A stretch of DNA of 64,000 nucleotides from Streptacidiphilus jiangxiensis (GCF_900109465.1 NZ_FOAZ01000017.1:169681-233680); one strand, 5' to 3'. Counted from the first letter of the stretch, positions 41,990 through 51,431 are shown. Made by a program: numbers and translations. Notes: generated from the sequence alone by a model not told the origin.

Positions 41990-42361
41990 ATGCAGATACG
42001 GATCATCTGGCCCGCCGGCACCGCCACCGCGACCCTGCGCTCCACCCCGACCAGCGAGGCGCTGCGCACGGCCCTGCCGTTCCAGTCGACGGCGAACACC
42101 TGGGGGCAGGAGGTCTACTTCGGCACCCCCGTCAGCGTCCCCGTGGAGCCCGACGCCCGGCAGGTCGTCGAGCCCGGCACCGTCGCCTTCTGGACCGACG
42201 GCGACAGCCTCGCCCTCCCGTTCGGACCGACCCCGATCTCCCGTGGCGACGAGTGCCGCCTCGCCAGCCCGTGCAACCTGCTCGGCACTCTCGACGGCGA
42301 CCCGCAGGCCCTGCGCACCGTCCGCGACGGCGACTCCGTCCGCGTCGAACTCCTCGGCTGA
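41990..42361 (+). CDS. DUF3830 cyclophilin-like fold protein
   Basis: 123 residues. The whole sequence follows the DUF3830 pattern: IRIIWPAGTATATLRSTPTSEALRTALPFQSTANTWGQEVYFGTPV, ARQVVEPGTVAFWTDGDSLALPFGPTPISRGDECRLASPCNLLGTLDGDPQAL. The fold is a small cyclophilin-like barrel, cytoplasmic, of unknown function; some members sit near amidohydrolase or transport genes. It is divergent from PadR. The gap contains TTGACAAATTG, which could be part of a shared promoter. Confidence 0.83.
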   Translation: MQIRIIWPAGTATATLRSTPTSEALRTALPFQSTANTWGQEVYFGTPVSVPVEPDARQVVEPGTVAFWTDGDSLALPFGPTPISRGDECRLASPCNLLGTLDGDPQALRTVRDGDSVRVELLG

Positions 42362-42383
42362 ACCCGCCCGGACCGCACTCGCC

Positions 42384-42755
42384 TCAGCCGAGGACGACCA
42401 GCAGCGCGACTGCCAGCAGCACGGCGTACACCCCGGCCCCCACCAGCGGGCCGGGCCACGCCGAACGCCCTTGCCGCACTCGGGCCACGGCCACCGCGAG
42501 ACCGGCGCCCACGCCGACCAGCAGCCCGGCCCACGGCAACGCGACCACCACCGTCCAGGTGCCCCCGTCACAGATCGCGGCGTTCCCGCTCGGCGCGCCG
42601 GTGCCACAGCTGTCGGTGGCGAAGACCATCCCGAACGAGAACAGCGCGTTCACCGCCCCGGCCACCAAGCCGAGCACGACGCCGGCCGCCACCACCGCGC
42701 CCACCCCGCGGCGCGTCGGCGCCTGCGGCGGTGGCTGCAGCCCGTACGGATTCAC
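42384..42755 (-). CDS. Small hypothetical membrane protein
   Basis: 123 residues. A Pro-rich N-terminus (MNPYGLQPPPQAP) is followed by three to four hydrophobic helices (VGAVVAAGVVLGLVAGAVNALFSFGMVF, VVVALPWAGLLVGVGAGLAVAV, LVGAGVYAVLLAVALLVVLG). Two cysteines lie in the first extracytoplasmic loop (DSCGTGAPSGNAAICDGG), perhaps a disulfide. No family is recognised. It ends 22 bases from the convergent DUF3830 stop. Confidence 0.75.
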   Translation of the reverse strand: MNPYGLQPPPQAPTRRGVGAVVAAGVVLGLVAGAVNALFSFGMVFATDSCGTGAPSGNAAICDGGTWTVVVALPWAGLLVGVGAGLAVAVARVRQGRSAWPGPLVGAGVYAVLLAVALLVVLG

Positions 42756-42891
42756 CCGGCGCTCCCCTCGTCGGCCACGGTCAACGGCAGTGTCCCAGAC
42801 GCCCCGTCACCGCCTGGCCTGGTTCCGCCGGCCCGGTTACGCCCGACCGCCCGACAGCCCGACCGGCGGCAACGGGCACCCGCCGGCTCCC

Positions 42892-43735
42892 TCAGTCCCC
42901 CTCGTCCCCCTGCTCCTCGTCGTCCTCGTCGTCCTCGTCGTCTCGGCATGCCGCCACCGTCTCGCGGACGTCACGGGAAGGGTCGCTGGCAAGGGTGTCC
43001 AGCAGAGTGGCGACACCTGGCGTCGACCAGCCCGCGACGGCGTAAACCAGGTTCTCGCGCACCTCGGGATCGGGGTGGGGTGGCGAAACGGGCCAGCTCG
43101 GCGACCGGGCCGCGGCGGCGCATGCCGAACCAGCGCAATGCCTCATTGACCACCGCCGACTCCCCCGGCTCGCCCGCCGCCGCGAGACGGGCCAGCAGGA
43201 CCGGCACGGGCGGCGGCGGGCCGTCCAGCGGATGCGGGTGGCGTTCGCGCAACCGGCGGGCGCCGTACGCGCCGCGCTCACGACAGCCGAAGCAGGTGCA
43301 GGGACGCCGGCCGTGGGCGTCCGGGAGGTGACGCCAGCCGACCGACTGTGGAACCGGGCGGATCCGGTGCACCTCCGCGGCCGTGATCGCCCGCGGGACG
43401 AAGACCTCCCAGCCGCGCGGATCCGCCAGCGCGCCGACGCGGCGGACCGCCTCGGCCGCCGGGACCGTCGCCTGCCCGTCGCGCCGACGCTCGGAGTAGT
43501 GGCCGACGAGCACCGGCTGCGCGTCGTCGATACGGACGTGCACGGCCACCAGGCTGCCGCGCGTACCGAACCACGCGAGCTCGCGCAGCCACTGATGGGT
43601 GAGCGTGTAGGACGGCAGCACCGGGAAGCAGTAGACGCCGCGCGCGCCGCCCTGACCACGACTGTCCGCCCGCAGGCCCGAACGGCGGATGCGGCGGTCG
43701 TCGGCCGAGGAGGCGAGGTGCACGAACATGGCCAT
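42892..43735 (-). pseudogene. HEAT-repeat protein gene with a single-base frameshift
   Basis: Residues 1-218 read in one frame from the ATG at 43735 (MAMFVHLASSADDRRIRRSGL...VNEALRWFGMRRRGPVAELARFAT). The natural continuation HPDPEVRENLVYAVAGWSTPGVATLLDTLASDPSRDVRETVAA, a HEAT repeat pair, and an acidic DDEDDEDDEE tail lie in the next frame to a stop at 42892. The switch is at a C-run on the coding strand (plus-strand GGGG at 43077-43080); one base fewer would restore THPDPEV. It is therefore either a real frameshift or a homopolymer error in the assembly. The N-terminal domain contains a CTCFGC cysteine cluster. The function is unknown. Confidence 0.78.
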
Positions 43736-43788
43736 GACCCCGCAGGATAAGGGTCGCCACCCGCCCCGCGTGGATCTATCGTGACCGC

Positions 43789-44403
43789 ATGAGCAGCCAG
43801 GAGCAGCCGCTGAGCATCAGGACCGCGCGCGCCGACGACGTCGACGCCGTGGTCGCCGCACTGACCACCGCGTTCTTCTCGGACCCGGTGTGGGGACCGG
43901 CCTTTCCCGACCCCGGGCGGCGGGCCGCGCAGGCCGGGGCGCTCTGGCGGCTGTTCGCCGCGTCCGCGCTGCGGTACCCGTGGCTGCTGGTGACCGAGCA
44001 CGTCGAGGCCGCCGCGCTGTGGATCCCGCCGGGCGGGACGGAGCTCACCGACGAGGAGGAGCACGGGTTCGCGGACTTCCTCCGCGAGACCACCGACGCC
44101 GACACCGCCGCCGGGATCCTCGGGATCCTGGAGCCGATGGAGGCCGCGCGCCCGCAGGAGCCGCACTTCTACCTGAGCCTGCTCGGCACCCACGACGACC
44201 ATCGCGGCAAGGGCCTCGGCATCGGCCTGCTGAGCGCGAGCCTCGACCTGATCGACGAGATGAACATGCCCGCCTACCTGGAGTCGAGCAACCCCGTCGC
44301 CAACGACAAGCGCTACGCCGCCGTCGGCTTCGAGCCGATCGGCGAGCTGACGATGCCGACGGGGCATCTCGTCACCACGATGTGGCGCCCCGCGCGCGGC
44401 TGA
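43789..44403 (+). CDS. GNAT-family N-acetyltransferase
   Basis: 204 residues from an ATG; the gene is divergent from the HEAT-repeat gene. The GNAT fold shows LSIRTARADDVDAVVAALTTAF at the start, then FYLSLLGTHDDHRGKGLGIGLLSASLDLIDEMNMPAYLESSNPVANDKRYAAVGFEPIGEL, which contains the acetyl-CoA pyrophosphate loop (HRGKGLG). It acetylates an amine on a small molecule or protein; the substrate is not readable. Homologues are common single genes in actinomycetes. Confidence 0.88.
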   Translation: MSSQEQPLSIRTARADDVDAVVAALTTAFFSDPVWGPAFPDPGRRAAQAGALWRLFAASALRYPWLLVTEHVEAAALWIPPGGTELTDEEEHGFADFLRETTDADTAAGILGILEPMEAARPQEPHFYLSLLGTHDDHRGKGLGIGLLSASLDLIDEMNMPAYLESSNPVANDKRYAAVGFEPIGELTMPTGHLVTTMWRPARG

Positions 44404-44455
44404 GCGGGGAGGCGTGGCAGCCGCGCGCGGAGCGTGAGGGGTCAGAGCGGCGTCG

Positions 44456-46744
44456 TCACGGGTAGCTGACGACGTCGCTCGGGCCGCCGAAGGTGGAGCT
44501 GACGGGAGCGCCGGTTCCGTTGATCACGGTGTCGATCCCGCCGCTGCCGTTGAGGAACACGCTCAGCAGGTCGTGGAACTGGACGCCCGGGGTGTTCGGG
44601 GCCTGGAAGGCCATCGAGCTGTGGATGTCCTGCCCCTGGTTGAAGTACGAGTAGCTGCCCATGCCGTAGCCCTGGAAGCTGGTGACACCCGGCGCGACAT
44701 AGAAGGCCGGGTAGCCCTTCTGCGTCGAACTCGACATCCACGAGGCCTGGTTGGGCACCTCGTAGGGGTTCTCGTTCTGGAAGAAGACGACCTCGCCACC
44801 CTGGCCGTTCCAGACCGTCTCGTTCTTCTGGAAGTGCTCCACCGCGAGGCCGGTGGCCACCACGTTGTTGCCGTTGACGACGAGGCCGGTGTCGCTCTGG
44901 TCACCGGTCCAGGTGCCGGCGCCGGCGCCGTGGTCCGCGCGCCAGATCCAGGCGTCGTCGATCAGGGAGTTGTTGCTGTCGTCCTCCAGGGCGGTGGTGG
45001 CCGAGCCGGCCGTGGCGCCGCCGATCCGGAAGAAGACGTCGTCCAGCGAGACCGGGTCGGCTGCGTGGCTGACGCCGGAGCCGGGCGTGCCGACGGTGAC
45101 CAGCGTCGGCGAGGTGACCGGGCCCGCGTCGAAGATCACGCCGGTGACGTTGACGCCGTCGACGTCCGCGATGTTCAGCGTGGTGTTGCCGTTGCTCGGC
45201 ACCAGGGTCGGGAAGCCGAGGCCGACGATCTTCGTGTCCGGGTGGGTCACGCTGATCGTGCTCGGCACCTGGTAGACGCCGGGCGTGAAGAGCAGGTTGT
45301 CGCCCGCCGCCAGCGCCGCGTTGATCTGGTCGACGGTGGCGGTCGGCTGCACCACGAAGAAGGTGGACAGCGGCAGCGAGACGCCCGGCGTGGAGCCGTT
45401 CGCCCAGCTCGGGCCGGAGGAGTTGGTCTGCGTGGAGGGCGCGAAGACCTGGTAGTTGCCGCTGCCGTCGAGGTAGAGGTAGGGCGCCTCGCGGGTCACC
45501 GGGCAGGTGGCGAGCGTGGTGTAGGAGTTGGGGCCGCCGCTGTCACCGGAGTTGGCGGCGAAGGACTGCGCGGGCGCACCCGGGTCGCCGCAGAAGACCT
45601 GGTTCCACACGGCGTTGCTCCAGCCGTCCAGGCTGGAGTTGCGGGTGAAGAACTGCTGCTGCGAGCCGTTGGTGACGGTGCCGCCGGTGAACTGGGAGTC
45701 GGCGACGAAGCCGCCGCTGGCCCAGTCCGGGGAGCCGGTGCAGTAGTCCATCAGGCTCAGGTTGCCGTTGATGTGCACCCGGCGCAGCGGCGCGGCCTGG
45801 GAGACGGCCCAGAAGTCGTCGCCCGCGTAGCAGCCGGTCATGCCGGTGACGTTGATGGTCAGGTTGGTCAGTGAGCGCCAGAAGTTGGTGGTGGCGTAGC
45901 ACTGGGTCTGCACCCCGCCGTTGCACTGGTTGTACACGTCGACGGTGCCGTTGATGACCGTGTCACCGGGGTTGAGGCCGAGGCCGGCGACGCTCTCGTA
46001 GAAGCCGACGGAGAAGATCAGCGGGTTGGCCGTGGAGCCGTAGGTGCCGGGCTTGAACAGGATCGCGTAGCGGGCGGTGCCGAACTCGTTGCCGCCCTGA
46101 GCGTTGGCGATGGTGTTCAGCTGGCTCTGGATGGACGCCTGCGACATGGTCGGGTCGAAGACGATGACGTTGGAGCCGAGGCTGCCGCCGGTGGGCGGCG
46201 GGGGCGTGCCGCCGCCGGAGCCGTAGACGGAGAACTCCCAGAGGCTGTAGCCCCACTGGGTGTTGCGCGCGGTCCCGTACATGCGGATGTAGCGGCCGGA
46301 GCCGGACACGTTCAGCGTCTCGGTACCGCCGGGGCCCGCGGCGGTGGAGTAGATCGTGGTCCAGTTGGTCGCGTCGTTCGAGGTCTGGATCTGGTAGGCC
46401 TTGCCGGAGGCGGTCTCCCAGTTGAGCACGACCTGGCAGATGGTCTGGGTCGAGCCGAGGTCGACCTGGAGCCACTGGGGATCGGAGAAGGCCGACGACC
46501 AGCGGGTGCCGGTGTTGCCGTCCACGGCGTTGGTGGCCGGGAAGCTCGCGCTCTCCGTCGAGGACGCGGTGGCGGGCTTGTTGAGGGCGAGGTCGGTGGT
46601 TCCGCAACTCGCTGCGGACGCACGGGTGGCGACGCCCGCCTGGGCCGCGAGGGCGGCCAGCAGCAGGGCCAGCACGCCGAGCAGGGCCGCGAGCGGGCGT
46701 CCCCGCGAACGGCTGCCGGCGGGGAGGACGGCGACGGATCTCAT
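44456..46744 (-). CDS. Secreted beta-helix protein with F5/8 type C (CBM32-like) domain
   Basis: 762 residues; ATG with AGGAG four bases upstream. Residues 1-46 are a signal peptide. Residues about 50-175 are an F5/8 type C domain (LALNKPATASSTESASFPATNAVDGNTGTRWSSAFSDPQWLQVDLGSTQTICQVVLNWE), followed by a Gly/Pro linker. The rest (about 185-762) is a repetitive Gly/Asn-rich right-handed beta-helix (VIVFDPTMSQASIQSQLNTIANAQ, VAGLGLNPGDTVINGTVDVYNQ, DDFWAVSQAAPLRRVHINGN). This suits a polysaccharide-active enzyme of the pectate-lyase or GH55-like type, but the exact activity is uncertain. A LacI-type palindrome lies 40 bases upstream. Confidence 0.82.
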   Translation of the reverse strand: MRSVAVLPAGSRSRGRPLAALLGVLALLLAALAAQAGVATRASAASCGTTDLALNKPATASSTESASFPATNAVDGNTGTRWSSAFSDPQWLQVDLGSTQTICQVVLNWETASGKAYQIQTSNDATNWTTIYSTAAGPGGTETLNVSGSGRYIRMYGTARNTQWGYSLWEFSVYGSGGGTPPPPTGGSLGSNVIVFDPTMSQASIQSQLNTIANAQGGNEFGTARYAILFKPGTYGSTANPLIFSVGFYESVAGLGLNPGDTVINGTVDVYNQCNGGVQTQCYATTNFWRSLTNLTINVTGMTGCYAGDDFWAVSQAAPLRRVHINGNLSLMDYCTGSPDWASGGFVADSQFTGGTVTNGSQQQFFTRNSSLDGWSNAVWNQVFCGDPGAPAQSFAANSGDSGGPNSYTTLATCPVTREAPYLYLDGSGNYQVFAPSTQTNSSGPSWANGSTPGVSLPLSTFFVVQPTATVDQINAALAAGDNLLFTPGVYQVPSTISVTHPDTKIVGLGFPTLVPSNGNTTLNIADVDGVNVTGVIFDAGPVTSPTLVTVGTPGSGVSHAADPVSLDDVFFRIGGATAGSATTALEDDSNNSLIDDAWIWRADHGAGAGTWTGDQSDTGLVVNGNNVVATGLAVEHFQKNETVWNGQGGEVVFFQNENPYEVPNQASWMSSSTQKGYPAFYVAPGVTSFQGYGMGSYSYFNQGQDIHSSMAFQAPNTPGVQFHDLLSVFLNGSGGIDTVINGTGAPVSSTFGGPSDVVSYP

Positions 46745-46783
46745 GGCACTCCTAGCACGGTGGGTGGGAGTGGTGCAGGGGTG

Positions 46784-46797
46784 AGAGAGCGCTCTCT
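46784..46797. promoter_or_regulatory. LacI-type palindromic operator AGAGAGCGCTCTCT
   Basis: A perfect 14-base palindrome centred on GCGC, the hallmark of LacI/GalR-family operators such as that of CebR in streptomycetes (TGGGAGCGCTCCCA). It lies 40 bases before the secreted beta-helix gene. No LacI gene is present in the window, so the regulator must be elsewhere. Confidence 0.75.
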
Positions 46798-46904
46798 GCG
46801 CTGAGCATCGTGAAGCCGTGTCGAGCCGCTGTCAATACAGAAGGCGAACGGTCGCCGAAGACGTGGAGGTTGGGGCCCGCCCGAGGGGACCCCCTGGAGC
46901 GGCC

Positions 46905-48104
46905 CTACGCCCCGGCCTCCAGGAAGCGCGCCACGGGCAGCGTCGCGGCGCCGAGCGCCACCGCGTCGGCGCCCAGGGCGCCGAGGTCGATCGAGGTCAG
47001 CGAGTAGGGCAGGTGCAGCGCGTGCTCCCGGACGACCTCGCGGATGCGGGGGAGCAGACTCGGCGCGAGGGCGAGGCCGGCCCAGCCGCCGATGATGACC
47101 CGCTGCGGGTTCAGGAAGTTGACGACGTTGGCGATGCCGATGCCGATCCGCACGGCCGTCTCGTCGAGGACGGCGCGCGCCGCGTCCCCGGCGGGACCGG
47201 CCTGCTGGGCCTCGGCCAGGATCGACCGCAGCGCCCCCTCCTCGTCGGCGGCGTCGACCACCGCCGCGTCCACCGCCTCCTGGTAGCGGGCGATGATCGC
47301 CTCCGCGCCCACGTAGGCCTCCAGGCAGCCGCGGGATCCGCAGCGACAGAGACGGCCCTGGTACTGGACGTTGAGGTGCCCCCACTCCCCCGCGCTGGTC
47401 GTCGAGCCGCGGAACGGCGCACCGTCGGCGATGACCGAGGCGCCCGCGCCGGAACCGAGCAGCAGGAAGACGGCGCTGTCCACGTCCCGTCCCGCACCGA
47501 ACCACATCTCCGCCTGGGCCAGGGTGGTCGCGCCGTTGTCGATGAAGAGCGGCAGCGCGGTGTGCTTGCGCAACAGCTCCTCCAGCGGGAAGGCGTCCCA
47601 GCCGACGGTCTGGCCGTGGATGACGGCGAAGGGCTGGTGCTGCACGATGCCGGGGACGCCGATGCCGACACCGAGGACGGGCGCCTCGGCGCCGGCGACG
47701 AGCTCGGCCAGCCCACTGGCGATCCCCGGGACGACGGACTCCGGGTCCAGCGAGCCGCCGACCACCGGCACGTCCAGCGCGGCCAGTTCGCCGAGGCCGA
47801 GGTCGAACCGCTCCAGCCGGATCCGGGTCTCGCCCACGTCGATGCCGATCACCTCGAAGCAGGAGGTGTCCACACGCAGCAGGATGCGCGGGCGCCCACC
47901 CTCGGACTCCACCGCGCCGGCCTCGACGACCAGCCCGGCGTCCAGCAGGTCGGCCACGACGTTGCTGACGGAGGCGGAGCTCAGACCCGTCGCCTGGATG
48001 AGGTCCTGGCGGCTGAGCGGCCCGTGGAAGTAGAGCTGGCGCAGCAACCGCGCGCGGTTGGCGCGCCGCAGGTCACGGACGTTTCTGCGGCCTTCGTCGG
48101 TCAT
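46905..48104 (-). CDS. ROK-family transcriptional repressor of the GH1/CUT1 locus
   Basis: 399 residues. N-terminal winged helix: LLRQLYFHGPLSRQDLIQATGLSSASVSNVVADLLDAGLVVEAG. The ROK body shows GIGVPGIVQ, GAGASVIADGAPFRGS, the zinc motif CRCGSRGCLE and VVNFLNPQRVIIGG. At the usual catalytic Asp position the sequence is IDNGATTLAQAE rather than NDA, so kinase activity is probably lost, as expected in a regulator. It is divergent from the transporter operon and should sense its sugar, a beta-glucoside by context. Candidate operators lie in the shared gap. Confidence 0.9.
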   Translation of the reverse strand: MTDEGRRNVRDLRRANRARLLRQLYFHGPLSRQDLIQATGLSSASVSNVVADLLDAGLVVEAGAVESEGGRPRILLRVDTSCFEVIGIDVGETRIRLERFDLGLGELAALDVPVVGGSLDPESVVPGIASGLAELVAGAEAPVLGVGIGVPGIVQHQPFAVIHGQTVGWDAFPLEELLRKHTALPLFIDNGATTLAQAEMWFGAGRDVDSAVFLLLGSGAGASVIADGAPFRGSTTSAGEWGHLNVQYQGRLCRCGSRGCLEAYVGAEAIIARYQEAVDAAVVDAADEEGALRSILAEAQQAGPAGDAARAVLDETAVRIGIGIANVVNFLNPQRVIIGGWAGLALAPSLLPRIREVVREHALHLPYSLTSIDLGALGADAVALGAATLPVARFLEAGA

Positions 48105-48184
48105 CCCGCCCCACCCTCACCAGTTCTGCCTCGATCGGCACTCTAGGGCCTGCCCGGGACCTGCCCGAGGGTCCACCTACACGC

Positions 48185-48215
48185 AACCTGTTGACGGTTG
48201 ATTATCTCACAGGTT
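48185..48215. promoter_or_regulatory. Inverted repeat AACCTGT-N17-ACAGGTT in the ROK/transporter gap
   Basis: AACCTGT (48185-48191) and ACAGGTT (48209-48215) are exact complements. A second dyad, TGATT...AATCA (48198-48220), overlaps it. The patch is the only A/T-rich stretch between the divergent ROK and transporter genes, so it is the likely operator and promoter. Confidence 0.55.
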
Positions 48216-48297
48216 AAATCACGTCTCGAACTAAGTCATGAGCAAAGCCTTCCCCCTCAGGGCCTCGCCGATCCGCCCCCACCCGAAAGGCTCTCCC

Positions 48298-49626
48298 ATG
48301 CGCGTCTCCAGACCAGCCCTGCTGACCCTCGCCGTCGCCACCGCACTGCTGGCGTCCGCCTGTTCCTCCTCCGGCGGCTCCGGGGGCACGGGCAGCAGCG
48401 GCTCCGCGGCGGGGACCACTCTGACCTACTGGGCCAGCGACCAGGGCGGCTCCATCGCCCAGGACGTCAAGGTGCTCACGCCGGAGCTCGACGCCTTCAC
48501 CAAGCAGACCGGCATCAAGGTCAAGCTGGAGGTGATCGGCTGGAACGACCTGCTCAACCGGATCCTGGCCGCCGCGAGCTCCGGCCAGGGCCCGGACCTG
48601 GTCAACATCGGCAACACCTGGTCCGCCTCGCTCCAGGCCACCGGCGCGTTCCTGCCGATCAGCGACGACGTGATGAAGCAGATCAACGGCACCGGCCGCT
48701 TCCTCCCCGGGGCGCTGGCCGCCACCGGCGCGCCGGGACAGCCGCCCGTCGGCGTGCCGATCTACTCGATGGCGTACGGCCTCTACTACAACAAGGCGAT
48801 GTTCCAGGCCGCCGGGATCACCCAGCCGCCCACCACCTGGGACGACTTCGTCGCGGACGGCAAGAAGCTGACCAAGGCCGGCCAGTGGGGCGTCTCCGTC
48901 GAGGGCGCCCAGACGCCCGAGAACGCCCACCACGCCTTCACCTTCGCCAAGCAGATGGGCGGCAGCTTCTACGACTCCTCCGGCAAGCCGACGTTCGACA
49001 CCCCGCAGAACGTGGCCGGCATCAAGCGGTACGTCGACTTCATGGCCGCCGACAAGATCGCCAACCCGAGCGACGCGGAGTACTCCAACGGCACCGAGGC
49101 GGTCAAGGACTTCGCGACCGGCAAGTCCGCGATGCTGCTGTGGCAGTCGGCGGACGCCACCCTGGCCCAGTACGGCATGAACCCGAGCCAGTACGGCGTC
49201 GCGCCCGTCCCGTTCGACGCGGCCTCGCCGTCCGGCCCGAACCACGTCGACTCCATCGTCGCCGGCATCAACCTGTCGATCTTCGCGAACACCAAGCACA
49301 AGGACGCGGCGATCTCCTTCATGAAGTTCATGACCAGCCAGCAGACGCAGATGGACCTCAACAAGGCCTACAGCTCGCTGCCCTCCGTCTCCGACGCCTA
49401 CGGCGACCCGGCGTTCCAGACCCAGACGGTCAAGACGCTGCAGAGCGTGCTGGCCAACTCGGCCGCGCCGATGCCCGCCGTGGCCACGGAGAGCCAGTTC
49501 GAGACGGTGATCGGCGCGGTGGTGCAGAACCTCTTCGCCGACGCGGCCTCCGGCAAGCCCGTCACCGACGCGAGCATCGCCGCCCAGCTCGACCAGGCGC
49601 AGCAGAAGCTCCAGGCCGGTGGCTGA
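48298..49626 (+). CDS. CUT1 sugar ABC transporter, solute-binding lipoprotein
   Basis: 442 residues from the ATG at 48298, chosen because AAAGG lies seven bases upstream and because it gives a compact signal peptide; an in-frame ATG at 48238 would add 20 residues. Lipobox LLASAC with acylated Cys22. The mature protein is a family 1 binding protein (LTYWASDQGGSIAQDVKVLTPELDAFTKQTGIKVKLEVIGWNDLLNRILAAASSGQGPDLVNIGNTW). Together with the GH1 enzyme downstream it probably binds a beta-linked oligosaccharide such as cellobiose or laminaribiose. First gene of a four-gene operon. Confidence 0.92.
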   Translation: MRVSRPALLTLAVATALLASACSSSGGSGGTGSSGSAAGTTLTYWASDQGGSIAQDVKVLTPELDAFTKQTGIKVKLEVIGWNDLLNRILAAASSGQGPDLVNIGNTWSASLQATGAFLPISDDVMKQINGTGRFLPGALAATGAPGQPPVGVPIYSMAYGLYYNKAMFQAAGITQPPTTWDDFVADGKKLTKAGQWGVSVEGAQTPENAHHAFTFAKQMGGSFYDSSGKPTFDTPQNVAGIKRYVDFMAADKIANPSDAEYSNGTEAVKDFATGKSAMLLWQSADATLAQYGMNPSQYGVAPVPFDAASPSGPNHVDSIVAGINLSIFANTKHKDAAISFMKFMTSQQTQMDLNKAYSSLPSVSDAYGDPAFQTQTVKTLQSVLANSAAPMPAVATESQFETVIGAVVQNLFADAASGKPVTDASIAAQLDQAQQKLQAGG

Positions 49627-50575
49627 CGCGCGCACCCCGGCCGCGCACCCGAGCCGCAACTGGGCTCGGGTGCGCCGCGCCGGCCTTCCCTATCTCCTGC
49701 TCCTGCCGGCGGTGGTCTTCGAACTGCTGGTGCACGTCGTGCCGATGCTCACCGGCATCTACATGAGCTTCAAGCACCTGACCGAGTTCTTCATCCGCAA
49801 CTGGAGCGCGGCACCGGCCGCCGGCGTCGACAACTACCGCTTCGCGCTGGACTTCAACAACGCGGTGGGCAAGCAGCTGCTCGAGTCCTTCTGGACCACC
49901 TGCGAGTTCACGGTGCTGACGGTCGGCCTGTCCTGGCTGCTCGGCACCGGCGCGGCCGTACTGATGCAGGACCCCTTCCGCGGCCGCGGGCTGCTGCGCA
50001 CCTACTTCCTGGTGCCGTACGCGTTGCCCGCCTACACCGCCGCGATCACCTGGGAGTTCATGTTCCAGCGCGACACCGGTCTGGTGAACACGCTGCTGGT
50101 GCACGACCTGCACCTGTTCAAGACCGCTCCGTTCTGGTTGATCGGCGGCAACTCATTCTGGGCACTGCTGATCACCGCCGTGTGGCGGACCTGGCCGTTC
50201 GCGTTCCTGGTCGTCACCGCGGGCCTGCAGAACATCCCCGGCGACCTCTACGAGGCGGCGGCCCTGGACGGCGCCGGCATGTGGCGGCGACTGCGCTCGA
50301 TCACGCTGCCGCAGCTGCGGTCGGTCAACCAGGTGCTGGTGCTGGTGCTGTTCCTGTGGAACTTCAACGACTTCAACACCCCCTACACGCTCTTCGGCAA
50401 CGTGCCGCCGCCGCAGGCCAACCTGATCTCGGTGCAGATCTACGACACCTCCTTCCAGAACTGGAACTTCGGCTCCGGCTCGGCGATGTCCGTGCTGCTC
50501 CTGCTCTTCCTGCTCGTGGTCACCGCGGTGTACCTGCTGCTCACCAACTGGAGGAGGAGGTCGTCCGATGCCTAG
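49619..50575 (+). CDS. CUT1 ABC transporter permease (MalF-like)
   Basis: 318 residues from a GTG overlapping the binding-protein stop by eight bases. Six membrane helices begin at YLLLLPAVVFELLVHVVPMLTGIYMSF. The EAA motif is EAAALDGAGMWRRLRSITLP. The C-terminus is a basic WRRRSSDA. It forms the channel with the next permease; the ATPase is not encoded here. Confidence 0.92.
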   Translation: MADARTPAAHPSRNWARVRRAGLPYLLLLPAVVFELLVHVVPMLTGIYMSFKHLTEFFIRNWSAAPAAGVDNYRFALDFNNAVGKQLLESFWTTCEFTVLTVGLSWLLGTGAAVLMQDPFRGRGLLRTYFLVPYALPAYTAAITWEFMFQRDTGLVNTLLVHDLHLFKTAPFWLIGGNSFWALLITAVWRTWPFAFLVVTAGLQNIPGDLYEAAALDGAGMWRRLRSITLPQLRSVNQVLVLVLFLWNFNDFNTPYTLFGNVPPPQANLISVQIYDTSFQNWNFGSGSAMSVLLLLFLLVVTAVYLLLTNWRRRSSDA

Positions 50576-51431
50576 GCCGCCTCGCAGCCCGCTGGCCCCG
50601 CCGGTCTCGTTCGTGTGGACGCGCCGGATCGCGCTGAGCGCGCTCGGGATCTTCACCTTCCTGCCCCTGTGGGTCATGGTCAGCGGCTCGCTCAAGCCGC
50701 TGCGCGACGTGCAGGCGGCCTGGAGCTGGATCCCGACGAACCTCACCCTCCGTCCCTACGTGGACATCTGGAGCACGGTGCCGCTCGGGCACTACTTCGT
50801 CAACAGCCTCGTCGTCTCCTCCTGCTCGACGGCGATCTCCGTGGTCATCGCGATCCTCGCCGCGTACGCGGTCAGCCGCCACCGGTTCCCCGGGCGGCAG
50901 CTGTTCAGCGTGACGGTGCTGTCGACCCAGATGTTCCCCGGCATCCTCTTCCTGCTGCCGCTGTTCCTCATCTACGTCAACATCGGCACCGCGACCGGCG
51001 TCCAGCTCGACGGCTCGTGGCTGGGCCTGATCGTCACCTACCTGACCTTCACGCTGCCCTTCTCGATCTGGATGCTCGTCGGCTACTTCGACTCGATCCC
51101 ACGGGAGTTGGACGAGGCCGCGAAGGTCGACGGGAACGGTCCGATCGGCGCGCTGGTCCGGGTGATCGTGCCGGCCGCGCTGCCCGGCATCGTCACGGTG
51201 GCCGTCTACTCGTTCATGACCGCGTGGGGCGAGGTCCTCTTCGCCTCGGTGATGACCGACGACTCGACCCGGACCCTGGCCGTGGGCCTGCGCAACTACG
51301 CGTCGGAGAACGACGTGTACTGGAACCAGATCATGGCGGCCTCGCTCGTCGTCAGCATTCCGGTGGTCGTGGCCTTCCTGCTGCTGCAGCGCTACCTCGT
51401 CGCCGGGCTCACCGCGGGCTCCGTCAAGTAA
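50568..51431 (+). CDS. CUT1 ABC transporter permease (MalG-like)
   Basis: 287 residues from an ATG overlapping the preceding stop by eight bases, with GGAGGAGG upstream. Six helices; the EAA motif is [20 protein letters not shown], and the C-terminus GLTAGSVK matches the MalG-type permease at 4661. The GH1 gene follows after 59 bases, so transporter and glucosidase are likely one transcript. Confidence 0.92.
   Translation: MPRPPRSPLAPPVSFVWTRRIALSALGIFTFLPLWVMVSGSLKPLRDVQAAWSWIPTNLTLRPYVDIWSTVPLGHYFVNSLVVSSCSTAISVVIAILAAYAVSRHRFPGRQLFSVTVLSTQMFPGILFLLPLFLIYVNIGTATGVQLDGSWLGLIVTYLTFTLPFSIWMLVGYFDSIPRELDEAAKVDGNGPIGALVRVIVPAALPGIVTVAVYSFMTAWGEVLFASVMTDDSTRTLAVGLRNYASENDVYWNQIMAASLVVSIPVVVAFLLLQRYLVAGLTAGSVK

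Noticed and set aside
48199..48234. Copy of the first ROK operator in the second ROK locus
   Set aside because: GATTA and CGAACTAA are present but the spacing is nine bases longer than at the first locus and the left half is poor.
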